Source: G963674685 sp964591275 | GTDB taxonomy: Bacteria; Lernaellota; Lernaellaia; JACKCT01 | Assembly: GCA_964591275.1 (NCBI GenBank) | Contig: CAZQAE010000064.1 | Span: 1-28,297 of the forward strand | Direction of reading: 5' to 3' | Length of the DNA: 28,297 nt | In this document: positions 8,787-16,758 of the stretch, one piece after another | How the letters are laid out: the number at the start of each line of letters is the position of its first letter | Position numbering within the stretch: the stretch's first letter is position 1 | Notes under the pieces: generated by a model | Databases searched by the model: none | Seen by the model: only the letters and a program-made list of their open reading frames with translations | Told to the model about the DNA's origin: nothing | Made by a program: the position numbers and the translations under genes

Positions 8787-8948
8787 TTAATAAAAGTCGG
8801 GACTGCCGCTGCACGCCTGCGCCGGACCAAGTTTACGAACGAATTCCGCGCCGCTGTGGATAACGAGCTTCGGGGCCTTGTAGGCTGGTTTTTTCGTTTC
8901 GAGAGCGATGGCTTTGGGTGCATCAGCCTTTTTCTTGTGACTCTTCAT
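8787..8948 (-). CDS. Small peptide P2, candidate RiPP precursor paralogous to P1
   Basis: 53 residues, starting at the ATG at 8948 behind a perfect AGGAGG with 6 bases of spacing. The N-terminal 20 residues are Lys-rich and differ from P1. From AYKAPKLVIHSGAEF to the C-terminal ACSGSPDFY it matches P1 in 30 of 32 positions (V to I and T to S), and the DNA is also highly similar. Conservation is thus concentrated in the recognition motif and the core-like end, while the far N-terminus drifts. The peptide sits between the GH114-like gene (ending 69 bases upstream) and the C1A peptidase gene (starting 12 bases downstream). Its stop codon is part of the stretch that leads into the peptidase ribosome binding site. 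Small size, strong ribosome binding site and duplication support a real gene. Confidence 0.8.
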   Translation of the reverse strand: MKSHKKKADAPKAIALETKKPAYKAPKLVIHSGAEFVRKLGPAQACSGSPDFY

Positions 8949-9017
8949 TTCATCGTCCTCCTGAATTGTTAGTTGTTACACTGTCGTAGCGTTAAATCCA
9001 AAGTGGCAGAGTGGTGC

Positions 9018-10571
9018 TTAGAAACCGCAACCTCCACCGTTATTATCGTTTTCTTCGGCGCTTGCGTCCGGCTCCTGTTCATCCTGTTCATCATCGTTAT
9101 CGTCGCTGGGCGGCGCGGTGAGAATGTCGAAGGTGCTTTCATAAGGCTCTATATGCCCGGTGTTCATAATGGAATCGTCAATCGCCATGAAAAGCGGACC
9201 ATACTCAAAAATGCGATCCGTCGTGTCATACTCGCGTAAGTAGTAGGAGTATGATTGATCTTTCTTTGCCGTGGCATCGACGGTGAAATAATCCGCGCCC
9301 ATGGGATTGTCCTCGCAGGGCACGGTGATATCCAGTTCCGTGTGACTCCAGAGTTCGCAGGTTCCTGGAGCCGCCGTTTCGCAACGAAGAATCTTGAACG
9401 CGCCGCACTCCACTTCCTGTCCGGTCTTCCAGGTTAGCTTAACGCCTTTCGCGCTACGCTCAGCGGCGAAATTCAGAAGGTTCACCTTGGCTTCTTCGTA
9501 GCACTGGCAATCTATCCCTGGTGAATCGCAATAGCAGTACGGCGTGAGGCCACTACAGGGATTGCCCGTGTGGACAGAGCAGGCGCCGTCCAGGCAGGTA
9601 TCTGTGCCGGTACAGAATCGGCCATCGTCGCAGGCGGCGCCATTGGTCGTGCAATAGTCTGCGCAGGCCAAACGATCATCGGTCAGATCCTCCGATTTGA
9701 TAAGAGTGTCCAGGGCCGGTTTGACGCCACAAACCTGCGCGGCCTCGTGCTCGGCGGTCGTCTGATTCCAGGGGTCCGCGATATACTCGACATGAAAGAC
9801 AGCCTTGTTCGCGGCGAGAAAATTTCCATCATAATTATCGCACTCATCCCAATCCATACATGATTCATTGAGCGCCCAGTCGAATAGACCGACTAAAGCG
9901 TCGAGTTGATCCACATCGTTTTTCAGACCCACCGATAGATTGCGTGCGTGGGCTTCAGTCGCCAAAAATGTGTTGTATGCGATCTGGTGCGCGCCGGTCA
10001 GCGTAAAGCCGGTGGTGTTGACGTAGCCGTCCACGTTGTCCGGCTCGACGCCATCGCAGCCTTTCGTGACGGCCAGATCCAGCCGGGCCTCCATGATGGG
10101 CTCAAGAGCAGCGTTGCTGATATCGAGCCATTTCTCCCCATCCCATTCATCCATGTTGTTGCCCTTGACGGATTCGGGGAAGTCTGCCGCGTCATCCCGC
10201 CAGTTTTCCCAGCTTCCGGCGCTGAAGTAGCAAATGACCACTCGCCCGGCATTTTTCAATGCAGTAATCGTCTCTTCGCTAACATCGAAAAGATCGACGT
10301 CATACATGGTCACGTTGAAGGACTGATTGATGTTTTCATCGTTGAGTTCCCATTGCCAGGTAGTCCCGGACGCCGGACTCCAAACATCTTTCGATCCATT
10401 TTTCCCTGAAACCGACTCCGATCTGATTGTCGCGCATTCTTCCACATCGTCATCAGCCTGTCCCGCGACCGTCGCAGAGACGCCATCGCCAAACTGTCCC
10501 TTGTCGCAGGTGAAAGTGAAAATAGCACAAATAACAATCAACACCAGCGCCAGATAGCCGTTGTATTTCAT
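9018..10571 (-). CDS. Secreted GH114-like glycosidase (polygalactosaminidase family) with Fn3-like module and GGCGF tail
   Basis: 517 residues; GAGGA lies 8 bases before the ATG. A hydrophobic signal ends in a weak lipobox (FTFTC at about 22). The TIM-barrel family GH114, whose characterised members cut alpha-1,4-galactosamine polymers, is indicated by TTWQWEL, MYDVDLFDVS, VICYFSAGSWENWR, GCDGVEPDNVDGY and KNDVDQ, which contains candidate acidic residues. After a Cys-rich DDGRFCTGTDTC-type segment comes a fibronectin-like module almost identical to that of the C1A peptidase (KLTWKTGQEVECGAFKILRC). An acidic linker and the terminal GGCGF follow. It probably degrades or remodels an extracellular amino-sugar polymer; substrate and activity are inferred from family only. 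It is likely the first gene of the GH114-P2-C1A unit. Confidence 0.85.
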   Translation of the reverse strand: MKYNGYLALVLIVICAIFTFTCDKGQFGDGVSATVAGQADDDVEECATIRSESVSGKNGSKDVWSPASGTTWQWELNDENINQSFNVTMYDVDLFDVSEETITALKNAGRVVICYFSAGSWENWRDDAADFPESVKGNNMDEWDGEKWLDISNAALEPIMEARLDLAVTKGCDGVEPDNVDGYVNTTGFTLTGAHQIAYNTFLATEAHARNLSVGLKNDVDQLDALVGLFDWALNESCMDWDECDNYDGNFLAANKAVFHVEYIADPWNQTTAEHEAAQVCGVKPALDTLIKSEDLTDDRLACADYCTTNGAACDDGRFCTGTDTCLDGACSVHTGNPCSGLTPYCYCDSPGIDCQCYEEAKVNLLNFAAERSAKGVKLTWKTGQEVECGAFKILRCETAAPGTCELWSHTELDITVPCEDNPMGADYFTVDATAKKDQSYSYYLREYDTTDRIFEYGPLFMAIDDSIMNTGHIEPYESTFDILTAPPSDDNDDEQDEQEPDASAEENDNNGGGCGF

Positions 10572-10981
10572 AATTGCATCCTCATTTTCGAAAATTTTCA
10601 GCCACCAACGTCATGCTTTGAGGGTTGGAATTTCGAGTGTTGTTTCTCATCGCGTTTTGTTAGTTTTATGGCATGTATTCCTTATGTGACCGAAGTCAAT
10701 CCACACGCAAAAAATCTTTTCAACAAAGTGGAGTTTTGACAATTTCATTTTTCCAAGTGGAATTTTTCTATCTTCGGCGAAGACAATAGCGATTTTTCAC
10801 AAAAAATCCAAGCAGGCTTTTTTGTCTGGCGAATCATTAAGACTAAGAAATAAAATTGGCTAGAAGCAAAAGAAATGCCATGAATTATTTAGGTATCCTG
10901 CACTATTTTAAAGGCTGGCGTTTCGGTTGCGACTTAAGCTAGTAATGACATGCGGGAGTCAATATAATTTAAGGTAGTATC
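10572..10981. other. Divergent intergenic region between the GH114-like and nucleotidyltransferase genes
   Basis: No gene is seen in these 410 AT-rich bases, and no further copy of the small peptides. It must drive both flanking genes. On the minus strand TTGACT (10694-10699) with 16 bases to TACATG (10672-10677) is a weak promoter candidate. On the plus strand TATAAT (10963-10968) is a perfect -10 box but has no clear -35, and it lies very close to the GTG at 10982. Confidence 0.45.
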
Positions 10982-12220
10982 GTGATCAGAAACAACTTGA
11001 GTGCAAAAAATCATGCGCTGGTCAATGCGTTGTCCAAAACGGCGGACGCCGATTCGCTAGGGAGTCTCGGCGAGACCGACTGGGCGGCCATGACGGAATT
11101 CGCCATAACAAAAAATCTGGCGCCGCTTCTTTATCACAGACTCAGACAACGTAGCCTCGAAGTCTGCGTTCCTGACCTCGTGCGGCAAAAACTAAGTGAT
11201 AGCTATCTGGCTTCCGCCGCAGTGGGAGCCTTGCTATCCGGTCAGCTCAAATTGATATTGAATGCTCTTGGCGCAAGCGATATTCCGGTCATCGTGCTCA
11301 AGGGCGCGCATCTGGCTCATAATGTATATGAACACGTCGCTTTGCGTACGATGATTGATATTGACCTGCTTGTTCGCCAAAAGGATCTGTCGCTCGCGGA
11401 ATCCATCATGGAAAGGCTCGATTACCATTCGAAGGTAAAGGTGTGGACCGGCGCTCCTGATCCCACGTGGAAGCATCTTCCCAGAATGTTCAAAACCGAC
11501 GCCATACCGGTTGAAATACATCGGACGATCCTGGATCTGGACGATGAGCTTGAAATTCAGCCGGACGAGCTTTGGGACAGGGCGGTTGCCGCCGAATATG
11601 TCGGCGTCTCTGCCCTTTCACTTTCTCCGGAAGATCTGCTGTTGCATTTATGCGTTCATGCTGTGTATCAGAACGCTTTTCAAGGAGGGTTACGGGATAT
11701 TTGCGATGTGGATCAGACAGTGCGCCATCATGTCGATGAACTGGACTGGAAGACCATTGCAGTGCGAGCTGACAAATGGAAAGCCCAAACTACGGTCTGG
11801 CTGGCCATGAATGCCGCAGCTTCTATATTAGGCACACCCGTGCCCGGAGATTTTCTCAAGGCGATCAAGCCAGGGCGCATTGATGATGAGCTTAACTCCT
11901 GGCTTCAGGATTTTTTGTTTGATCATTCGGTAGGTTTTTCCTCTCCAAGATTCTCTGAATTGATTCAAGTACGTGGAATTGCATCCAACACGCGCGTGCT
12001 GATCAGTGGATTGTTTCCTTCACCTCGTGAAATGTCCCAAAAATATTCGATTGCTGCGTCGTCAATCTGCTTCGTGTTGTATTATCCTGTCCGGTGGGTG
12101 GAAATGATCCGCAGATATTTCCCCATGCTATGGCGTATGATTCAAGGCGATGGCAAAGCAAAAGTCATGGCCGAAAACCAAGCCATGCGCGGGCGACTGC
12201 GCAACTGGCTTCAGGAGTAG
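10982..12220 (+). CDS. Nucleotidyltransferase-family protein (PF14907 type)
   Basis: 412 residues from a GTG with AAGG about 8 bases upstream. The signature of this poorly characterised nucleotidyltransferase-like family is present: IPVIVLKGAHLAHNVY at about 101-116, then LRTMIDIDLLV with the D-x-D pair Asp126 and Asp128. This is the metal-binding motif of the polymerase-beta-like fold. Family members recur in RiPP and HprK/PqqD-type gene sets, where they are suspected to add a nucleotide or similar group to the product; the reaction is not established. The C-terminal part is helical with hydrophobic segments. It is convergent with the radical SAM gene, the two coding ends overlapping by 10 bases (12211-12220). 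Confidence 0.85.
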   Translation: MIRNNLSAKNHALVNALSKTADADSLGSLGETDWAAMTEFAITKNLAPLLYHRLRQRSLEVCVPDLVRQKLSDSYLASAAVGALLSGQLKLILNALGASDIPVIVLKGAHLAHNVYEHVALRTMIDIDLLVRQKDLSLAESIMERLDYHSKVKVWTGAPDPTWKHLPRMFKTDAIPVEIHRTILDLDDELEIQPDELWDRAVAAEYVGVSALSLSPEDLLLHLCVHAVYQNAFQGGLRDICDVDQTVRHHVDELDWKTIAVRADKWKAQTTVWLAMNAAASILGTPVPGDFLKAIKPGRIDDELNSWLQDFLFDHSVGFSSPRFSELIQVRGIASNTRVLISGLFPSPREMSQKYSIAASSICFVLYYPVRWVEMIRRYFPMLWRMIQGDGKAKVMAENQAMRGRLRNWLQE

Positions 12221-13407
12221 AGATCGTCGTCGATTTCGAAGCGTTGGCAGGCCAGTCGGCTGAAGTACTCGATGGAAAATTCCCTAACAGCCAAACACAG
12301 GGGATCGACTGCCTGAAAAGAACCGGTCGTTTGAAAGGCTAAGGCCGGGCACCCGGCTTGGCATATTCCGCTCAAGGGACAATTCCGGCATTTGGGAATA
12401 GTTTCCCGACGATCATGCATCTTCTTTTCCCATTTTTCGATGCTGCTCACAACAGCATCCAGATTTCTTGCATCCCTGGAATCGCCCAATAAAGACTCTT
12501 CGTCCATGAGACACGGACAAGGAAACAAGGCTCCGTCGGCGGAAACCGTCAGTCGTTTCCCTATGCCGCAAACATTGTCGCCCCAGTCCTCTGTTTTCTG
12601 ATTCAAGTATCCCGGCAGACCGGTAAAACCAACACCGACTTGAATCGGCCAACGGCTGTTGGCAATACGCCTTGCCGCCGTGCGCGCCCAATGCAGGACG
12701 CTTGCCGACTGGTGCTTCAAAGTCGGTCCCGAGTCCGCATTCCCGGCGATCTGGTGCAAAGGCATAAAACGAATATGCGAAAGACCCAGGGACGTCGCTA
12801 GCTCCACCATCTTTTCCAATTGATCGATGTTCCAATCGGACATGGTGCAGTTGATAACGATATTTTCTGCGGGGATTGTGTCACGCAGAAGATTCAGGTT
12901 CTTAATGACCCTCTTATATGTGCCCAATCCGTTTTGCCGTTCGTGACTTTTTTCATCAGGGCCATGCAGGCTGACGAGCGCCAAATCATGAGGTCCCAGC
13001 AACCCGGCGCATTCGTTCATTTCAAGCGTTCCGTTGGTCAGAAGCATTAACGGCAAGTCATGGCTATGAATCAGGCGAATAATCTTAGAAAATTCGGGAT
13101 GAAGCAAGGGTTCGCCGCCCGATAATGTGACCCTTTCAAGACCCCGGCGTTTCAGGCCCACAATAAGGTTTTCAATAACGGAAAACTCCATATCCTCATG
13201 CGGTCGACGCGGCGTTTTTAGATAATAACAGTGCTTGCAAAACAGGTTGCACCGGGTGGTCAGGTGAAGGAAAAGTCCTTTGATGAGCTGCTTTTTATCT
13301 ATTGCCTCCGGAGCGTCGCCGAAGGGAAGCCCTTTGATAAGATCATCGGCGGCCATACTGACGACGGATTCAAAATGCCGCCGATCGACAAATTTATCGT
13401 CGGCCAA
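12211..13407 (-). CDS. Radical SAM/SPASM peptide-modifying enzyme
   Basis: 398 residues from the TTG at 13407, which is uncertain (next ATG at 13356). The radical SAM cluster motif CNLFCKHC (Cys53, 57, 60) binds the 4Fe-4S cluster that cleaves S-adenosylmethionine, and RVTLSGGEPLLHPEF follows. The C-terminal SPASM region has Cys in VCGIGKRL, FPCPC, CRNCPLSGICQAGC and the final DPLC, enough for auxiliary clusters. SPASM enzymes commonly modify ribosomal peptides (thioethers, C-C bonds, epimers), and the island offers P1, P2 and GCG-x tails as possible substrates (inference). The reading frame upstream of the TTG is open except for one TGA, back to an ATG that overlaps the stop of the HprK-like gene. 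Confidence 0.9.
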   Translation of the reverse strand: MADDKFVDRRHFESVVSMAADDLIKGLPFGDAPEAIDKKQLIKGLFLHLTTRCNLFCKHCYYLKTPRRPHEDMEFSVIENLIVGLKRRGLERVTLSGGEPLLHPEFSKIIRLIHSHDLPLMLLTNGTLEMNECAGLLGPHDLALVSLHGPDEKSHERQNGLGTYKRVIKNLNLLRDTIPAENIVINCTMSDWNIDQLEKMVELATSLGLSHIRFMPLHQIAGNADSGPTLKHQSASVLHWARTAARRIANSRWPIQVGVGFTGLPGYLNQKTEDWGDNVCGIGKRLTVSADGALFPCPCLMDEESLLGDSRDARNLDAVVSSIEKWEKKMHDRRETIPKCRNCPLSGICQAGCPALAFQTTGSFQAVDPLCLAVREFSIEYFSRLACQRFEIDDDLYS

Positions 13408-13419
13408 TTGGACTATGGC

Positions 13420-13545
13420 TCATTGCCTGTGATGCGCCGATGTGATGACGGCGAAGCCCTCGGGATTCGGCAGCGAAGTCGCCCAGAAGTCCTGCCCGTT
13501 TCGCGCAATGCGCACAGAAAATAGGGTATCGAAAATATCCGGCAT
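13420..13545 (-). CDS. 41-codon ORF in frame with the radical SAM gene, separated by one TGA
   Basis: The ATG at 13543-13545 shares its first base with the TAA of the HprK-like gene and has GAGAGA just upstream, a typical coupled start. The product, from MPDIFDTLFSVRI to ITSAHHRQ, ends in TGA at 13420-13422. The frame then continues without another stop through the TTG at 13407 into the radical SAM enzyme. The likeliest reading is that this is the original N-terminus of that enzyme (about 444 residues), now cut by a nonsense codon or a sequencing error. Alternatives are an independent small protein, or a recoded TGA; I see no obvious selenocysteine-insertion hairpin right after it. Its sequence is not recognised. 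Confidence 0.6.
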   Translation of the reverse strand: MPDIFDTLFSVRIARNGQDFWATSLPNPEGFAVITSAHHRQ

Positions 13546-14618
13546 TATCTCTCTTTCACCTTTTCTTCGATTTTCTCGATCACGCACCGAGCGCGTTCGT
13601 CAACACTCCCGCAACGCAAAAGGTATGCCTCAGCGTTTTTTAAAACACCGGAAAAGACATTGAGGATATTTTTTCCATTGGCCGATTCATCGGTTCTTGC
13701 TTGGGCAAAACAATTCGCTCCAAGCCCGAGTGTTGCTTTTGAGAGACTTATTTTCTCAATATTCACAGGCCGGGACCACTGTGGTTTTTCAACTTTTGCC
13801 GAGCGAATCAAATCCACCCGCGGGCCGGACTTGCCAAGTTTAGCGTGAAGTTCGTTGAGACCGAATGCCGGGGAAGGCTGAAAGTTAAAGCGCGCAACGC
13901 ATATGCCGGCATCCATGTCGATCTCAACATCGCTGACTGGCAAACAAGACAACGCTTGGGTCAACGCCGCCTGGTTCTTTATTGGACAAGTGATTATGAA
14001 AGCTTGCATGGCCGTGCCGGGAAAAATGTCTTCCAAAAAAAATACACTGGCCACTGCGCACGGCGCCATATGCACATTCAGCGTTAAAGGCCGTGTCTTC
14101 TTCAGATGCTTTGACGCAAAAGCCTCGGCCTCGTCAGGTCTGGATTCTGATTCCAGGCCACGAGGAAACGGCTGCGCCAAAGCCGTTTCACGCAATACAG
14201 GGATCTGCCCCTCGCATAAAAGAGCATAGCCCCGACGCACTAATTCCAAACTCAATGTCGTTTTCCCCGTCCCCGATCCCCCGATAAAAAGGTAAGCTTT
14301 CCCATGGGCGACGATTGCCGAGCCGTGGAGAATGTCATGCGTTTGCGCCAAGGCATTTAGGAGACATTGCGTGGTCATGGCTTTGAGCAACCAAGGCGCG
14401 TTGTCTCCGAGATTGAGATTCCGCTGCTTTATCTTGAGTCCGCAACCATCGAAGGCCTCAATGGACGTTGCGTCGGCCTTTATCGTCAGACTTGTCTCCA
14501 AGTCATCGGCGGGCGCACAAAAGCGAGCCAGAGATTTCTCCACCTCGCTCAACCACCGTTCCTTTGGGGCGCTGATTTCGACAATCTGATCCAGTACATG
14601 ATATCGACGAATGTGCAT
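13545..14618 (-). CDS. HPr-kinase-like P-loop ATPase (HprK-related)
   Basis: 357 residues from the ATG at 14618, chosen because GGGA lies about 7 bases upstream; the ATG at 14648 has a poorer site. The centre has the HprK pattern: DILHGSAIVAHGKAYLFIGG running into the Walker A motif GGSGTGKT, then LELVRRGYALLCEGQIPVLRE. In true HPr kinases and most relatives the segment after the P-loop is a Ser-Asp-Asp type motif; here it reads C-E-G, so the usual acidic pair is altered. HprK-like proteins in RiPP clusters phosphorylate peptides in some lasso systems, while others have unknown roles. The stop overlaps the start of the frame leading into the radical SAM gene, so the two are cotranscribed. The gene is divergent from the ABC exporter. 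Confidence 0.85.
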   Translation of the reverse strand: MHIRRYHVLDQIVEISAPKERWLSEVEKSLARFCAPADDLETSLTIKADATSIEAFDGCGLKIKQRNLNLGDNAPWLLKAMTTQCLLNALAQTHDILHGSAIVAHGKAYLFIGGSGTGKTTLSLELVRRGYALLCEGQIPVLRETALAQPFPRGLESESRPDEAEAFASKHLKKTRPLTLNVHMAPCAVASVFFLEDIFPGTAMQAFIITCPIKNQAALTQALSCLPVSDVEIDMDAGICVARFNFQPSPAFGLNELHAKLGKSGPRVDLIRSAKVEKPQWSRPVNIEKISLSKATLGLGANCFAQARTDESANGKNILNVFSGVLKNAEAYLLRCGSVDERARCVIEKIEEKVKER

Positions 14619-14692
14619 GAGAAGTCCCGTCCATGCCGTCGCGGACATTTAACCGCTGCTTGCTATGCGTCGGCTTATGGATAACGAGCGTC

Positions 14693-14720
14693 TTGGCAGG
14701 TGTCAATAAAACGCTATAGT
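14693..14720 (+). promoter_or_regulatory. Sigma70-type promoter of the ABC exporter gene
   Basis: TTGGCA (14693-14698) and TATAGT (14715-14720) are separated by 16 bases. Transcription would start at about 14727. The in-frame GTG at 14719 overlaps the -10 box and so cannot be the start codon; the ATG at 14749 is the first usable start. Confidence 0.6.
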
Positions 14721-14748
14721 GACCGCAGTTTCTAAAGGTTCATCATTC

Positions 14749-16599
14749 ATGAAAAACGACAAATTCATGGGCAAAAACGACATGGCTAAAGCTCTTGGCC
14801 TGCGTCGCTCCATACGACTCGTCTGGGAAAGCGGCAAAGGGTGGGCGCTGGCAAATATGTGCCTTTTGATCATTCAGGGCGCCACGCCCCTTGCCATGCT
14901 GTATCTGCTGAAATTGCTTGTGGACTCTTTGACCATTGGGATCATGGGGGAAGTCACAGCCATCGAGATCAGTGACGTATTGCCCATTATCGTCATGATG
15001 GGCGGCGTTGTCTTCACTATGGCGTCTGTCAGACCCTTGATTGTCTTTGCGCAGGAAGCGCTAACGCAGGTCGTAACCGACCATGTCTTCGATTTATTGC
15101 ACGGAAAATCCATCGAGATCGACCTGGAGTACTACGAGGATTCTACCTTTTACGATTCCTTCCACAGGGCGCAGCGGCAAACTCCTTTTCTACCGGCGCA
15201 AATCGTTAACCGCCTGATGATAATGGGCGAAAACGCGATCTTTCTGACGGCTATGGGCGTTTTGCTGCTGTCTTTTCACTGGTTGCTGGTTGTCATTCTT
15301 GTCGTCGCCGCCATTCCGGGCGTGTATGTGCGGCTTCAACACGCGGACCGCTTCTACCGCTGGCAGCGATCCGTAACGCCTGACGAGCGCAAGGCCTGGT
15401 ACTACAATCAAATCATGACGCAGAGCGAATACGCCAAAGAGGTGCGCATTTTTCAATTTGGCGACATGTTCAAAAGTCGCTTCAAGTCTCTTCGAGACCG
15501 CATACGGGCGGAGAAATTGGACATCGCCGCCGAGCGTTCCAAAGCGGAATTGATCACGCAGTTCGCCACCGCCGCAGCTCTGGTGGCATCTTATGCCTGG
15601 GTCGGTTTGCGTACCGTGCAGGGGGTCATCACCATTGGCGATCTGGTGATGTACTTTCAGGCTTTCACGCGCGGCCAGACATATTTGCGTGAAATGTTTC
15701 GCAACTTGTCCAGTCTTTATGAGAGCAATCTGTTTCTTACAGACCTCTACGAATTTCTCGACTTGAAAAAGCGAGTTGTCGAACCCAAACGCCCCAAATC
15801 CTTTCCTCTGCCCGTCAAAGAGGGCATCGTTTTTGACCACCTGAGCTTCCGCTACCCAACCGGCTCGAAAACCGTTTTGCACGACGTCTGTCTGAAGGTG
15901 GGCCGCGATGAGACAGTGGCCATCGTCGGAGAAAACGGTTCAGGAAAAACAACTCTGGTCAAGCTGCTATGCCGTCTTTACGACCCCACTGAGGGGGCTA
16001 TCTTCGTGGATGGCATCAACCTGCGCGAAATGTCCACGCACGACCTGCGCAAGCACATCAGCGCCATTTTCCAGGATTACGGGCGTTATTTTCTGAGTGC
16101 GACTGAGAACATTCGCCTTGGTGACCAGGGCGAATCCCTGGAAGAGGCGGGCATCATCGATGCCGCCCGGCGAACCGGAATTCACGAAGTCATTGAATCC
16201 TTGCCCAATGGCTATGAAACAATACTGGGGAAATGGTTTGAGGGCGGCGAGGAACTGAGCGGCGGCGAATGGCAGAAGCTCGCACTGGCCAGGACCCTTG
16301 CGCGAAATGCTCCCATTATGATCCTCGACGAACCCAGCAATTCCCTGGATCTAAAATCTGAGGCGAATTTTCTGGAGGGGTTCCGCTCATCGATCAAAGG
16401 CCGGTCGGCGATTTTGATTGGACACCGTATTTCCACCGTTCGCCAAGCGGACCGAATTTACGTTTTGCATCAAGGCCGCGTGGCGGAAAATGGAAGCCAC
16501 GACGAATTGATAGCACATGGCGGGAAGTACGCACGACTTTTTGAAGCGCAATCGCGCCATTACCGGCCATCTTCGACAAGCGAAAATCTCGTTGAATAA
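14749..16599 (+). CDS. ABC exporter, fused permease and ATPase
   Basis: 616 residues from the ATG at 14749. The N-terminal half has about six membrane segments (for example MCLLIIQGATPLAMLYLLKLL and FLTAMGVLLLSFHWLLVVILV). The ATPase half has Walker A GENGSGKTT at about 394-402, a Q-loop in IFQDYGRYF, the signature LSGGEWQKLALAR at about 502-514, Walker B IMILDEPSNSLD and the H-loop GHRISTV. There is no N-terminal C39 peptidase domain, so leader removal must come from another protein; the S26-like, C1A and C25 peptidases are the candidates in the island. It is divergently transcribed from the HprK-radical SAM unit and is the plausible exporter of the modified peptide (inference). A half-transporter like this works as a dimer. 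Confidence 0.92.
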   Translation: MKNDKFMGKNDMAKALGLRRSIRLVWESGKGWALANMCLLIIQGATPLAMLYLLKLLVDSLTIGIMGEVTAIEISDVLPIIVMMGGVVFTMASVRPLIVFAQEALTQVVTDHVFDLLHGKSIEIDLEYYEDSTFYDSFHRAQRQTPFLPAQIVNRLMIMGENAIFLTAMGVLLLSFHWLLVVILVVAAIPGVYVRLQHADRFYRWQRSVTPDERKAWYYNQIMTQSEYAKEVRIFQFGDMFKSRFKSLRDRIRAEKLDIAAERSKAELITQFATAAALVASYAWVGLRTVQGVITIGDLVMYFQAFTRGQTYLREMFRNLSSLYESNLFLTDLYEFLDLKKRVVEPKRPKSFPLPVKEGIVFDHLSFRYPTGSKTVLHDVCLKVGRDETVAIVGENGSGKTTLVKLLCRLYDPTEGAIFVDGINLREMSTHDLRKHISAIFQDYGRYFLSATENIRLGDQGESLEEAGIIDAARRTGIHEVIESLPNGYETILGKWFEGGEELSGGEWQKLALARTLARNAPIMILDEPSNSLDLKSEANFLEGFRSSIKGRSAILIGHRISTVRQADRIYVLHQGRVAENGSHDELIAHGGKYARLFEAQSRHYRPSSTSENLVE

Positions 16600-16758
16600 T
16601 TCCTAATGCTCTCGGGCGCCTTATGCTTTGCCCTAGCTCTTATCTTGATGTGGGCTAACATCATAATTGGATCAATCAATGGAGGTGGTCACTCCCGCTA
16701 CTCGGTGGGAAACATGTCTTTGACAAGGGCGACGGCGTGGGGGGCAGGGAACTGTTCC

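Noticed and set aside
6160..8948. Classical lasso peptide assignment for P1 and P2
   Set aside because: No asparagine-synthetase-like cyclase or B2-type peptidase is in the window, and no Asp/Glu stands at ring positions 7-9 of the putative core.
14719..14748. Longer start (GTG) for the ABC exporter
   Set aside because: The GTG overlaps the -10 box of the promoter.
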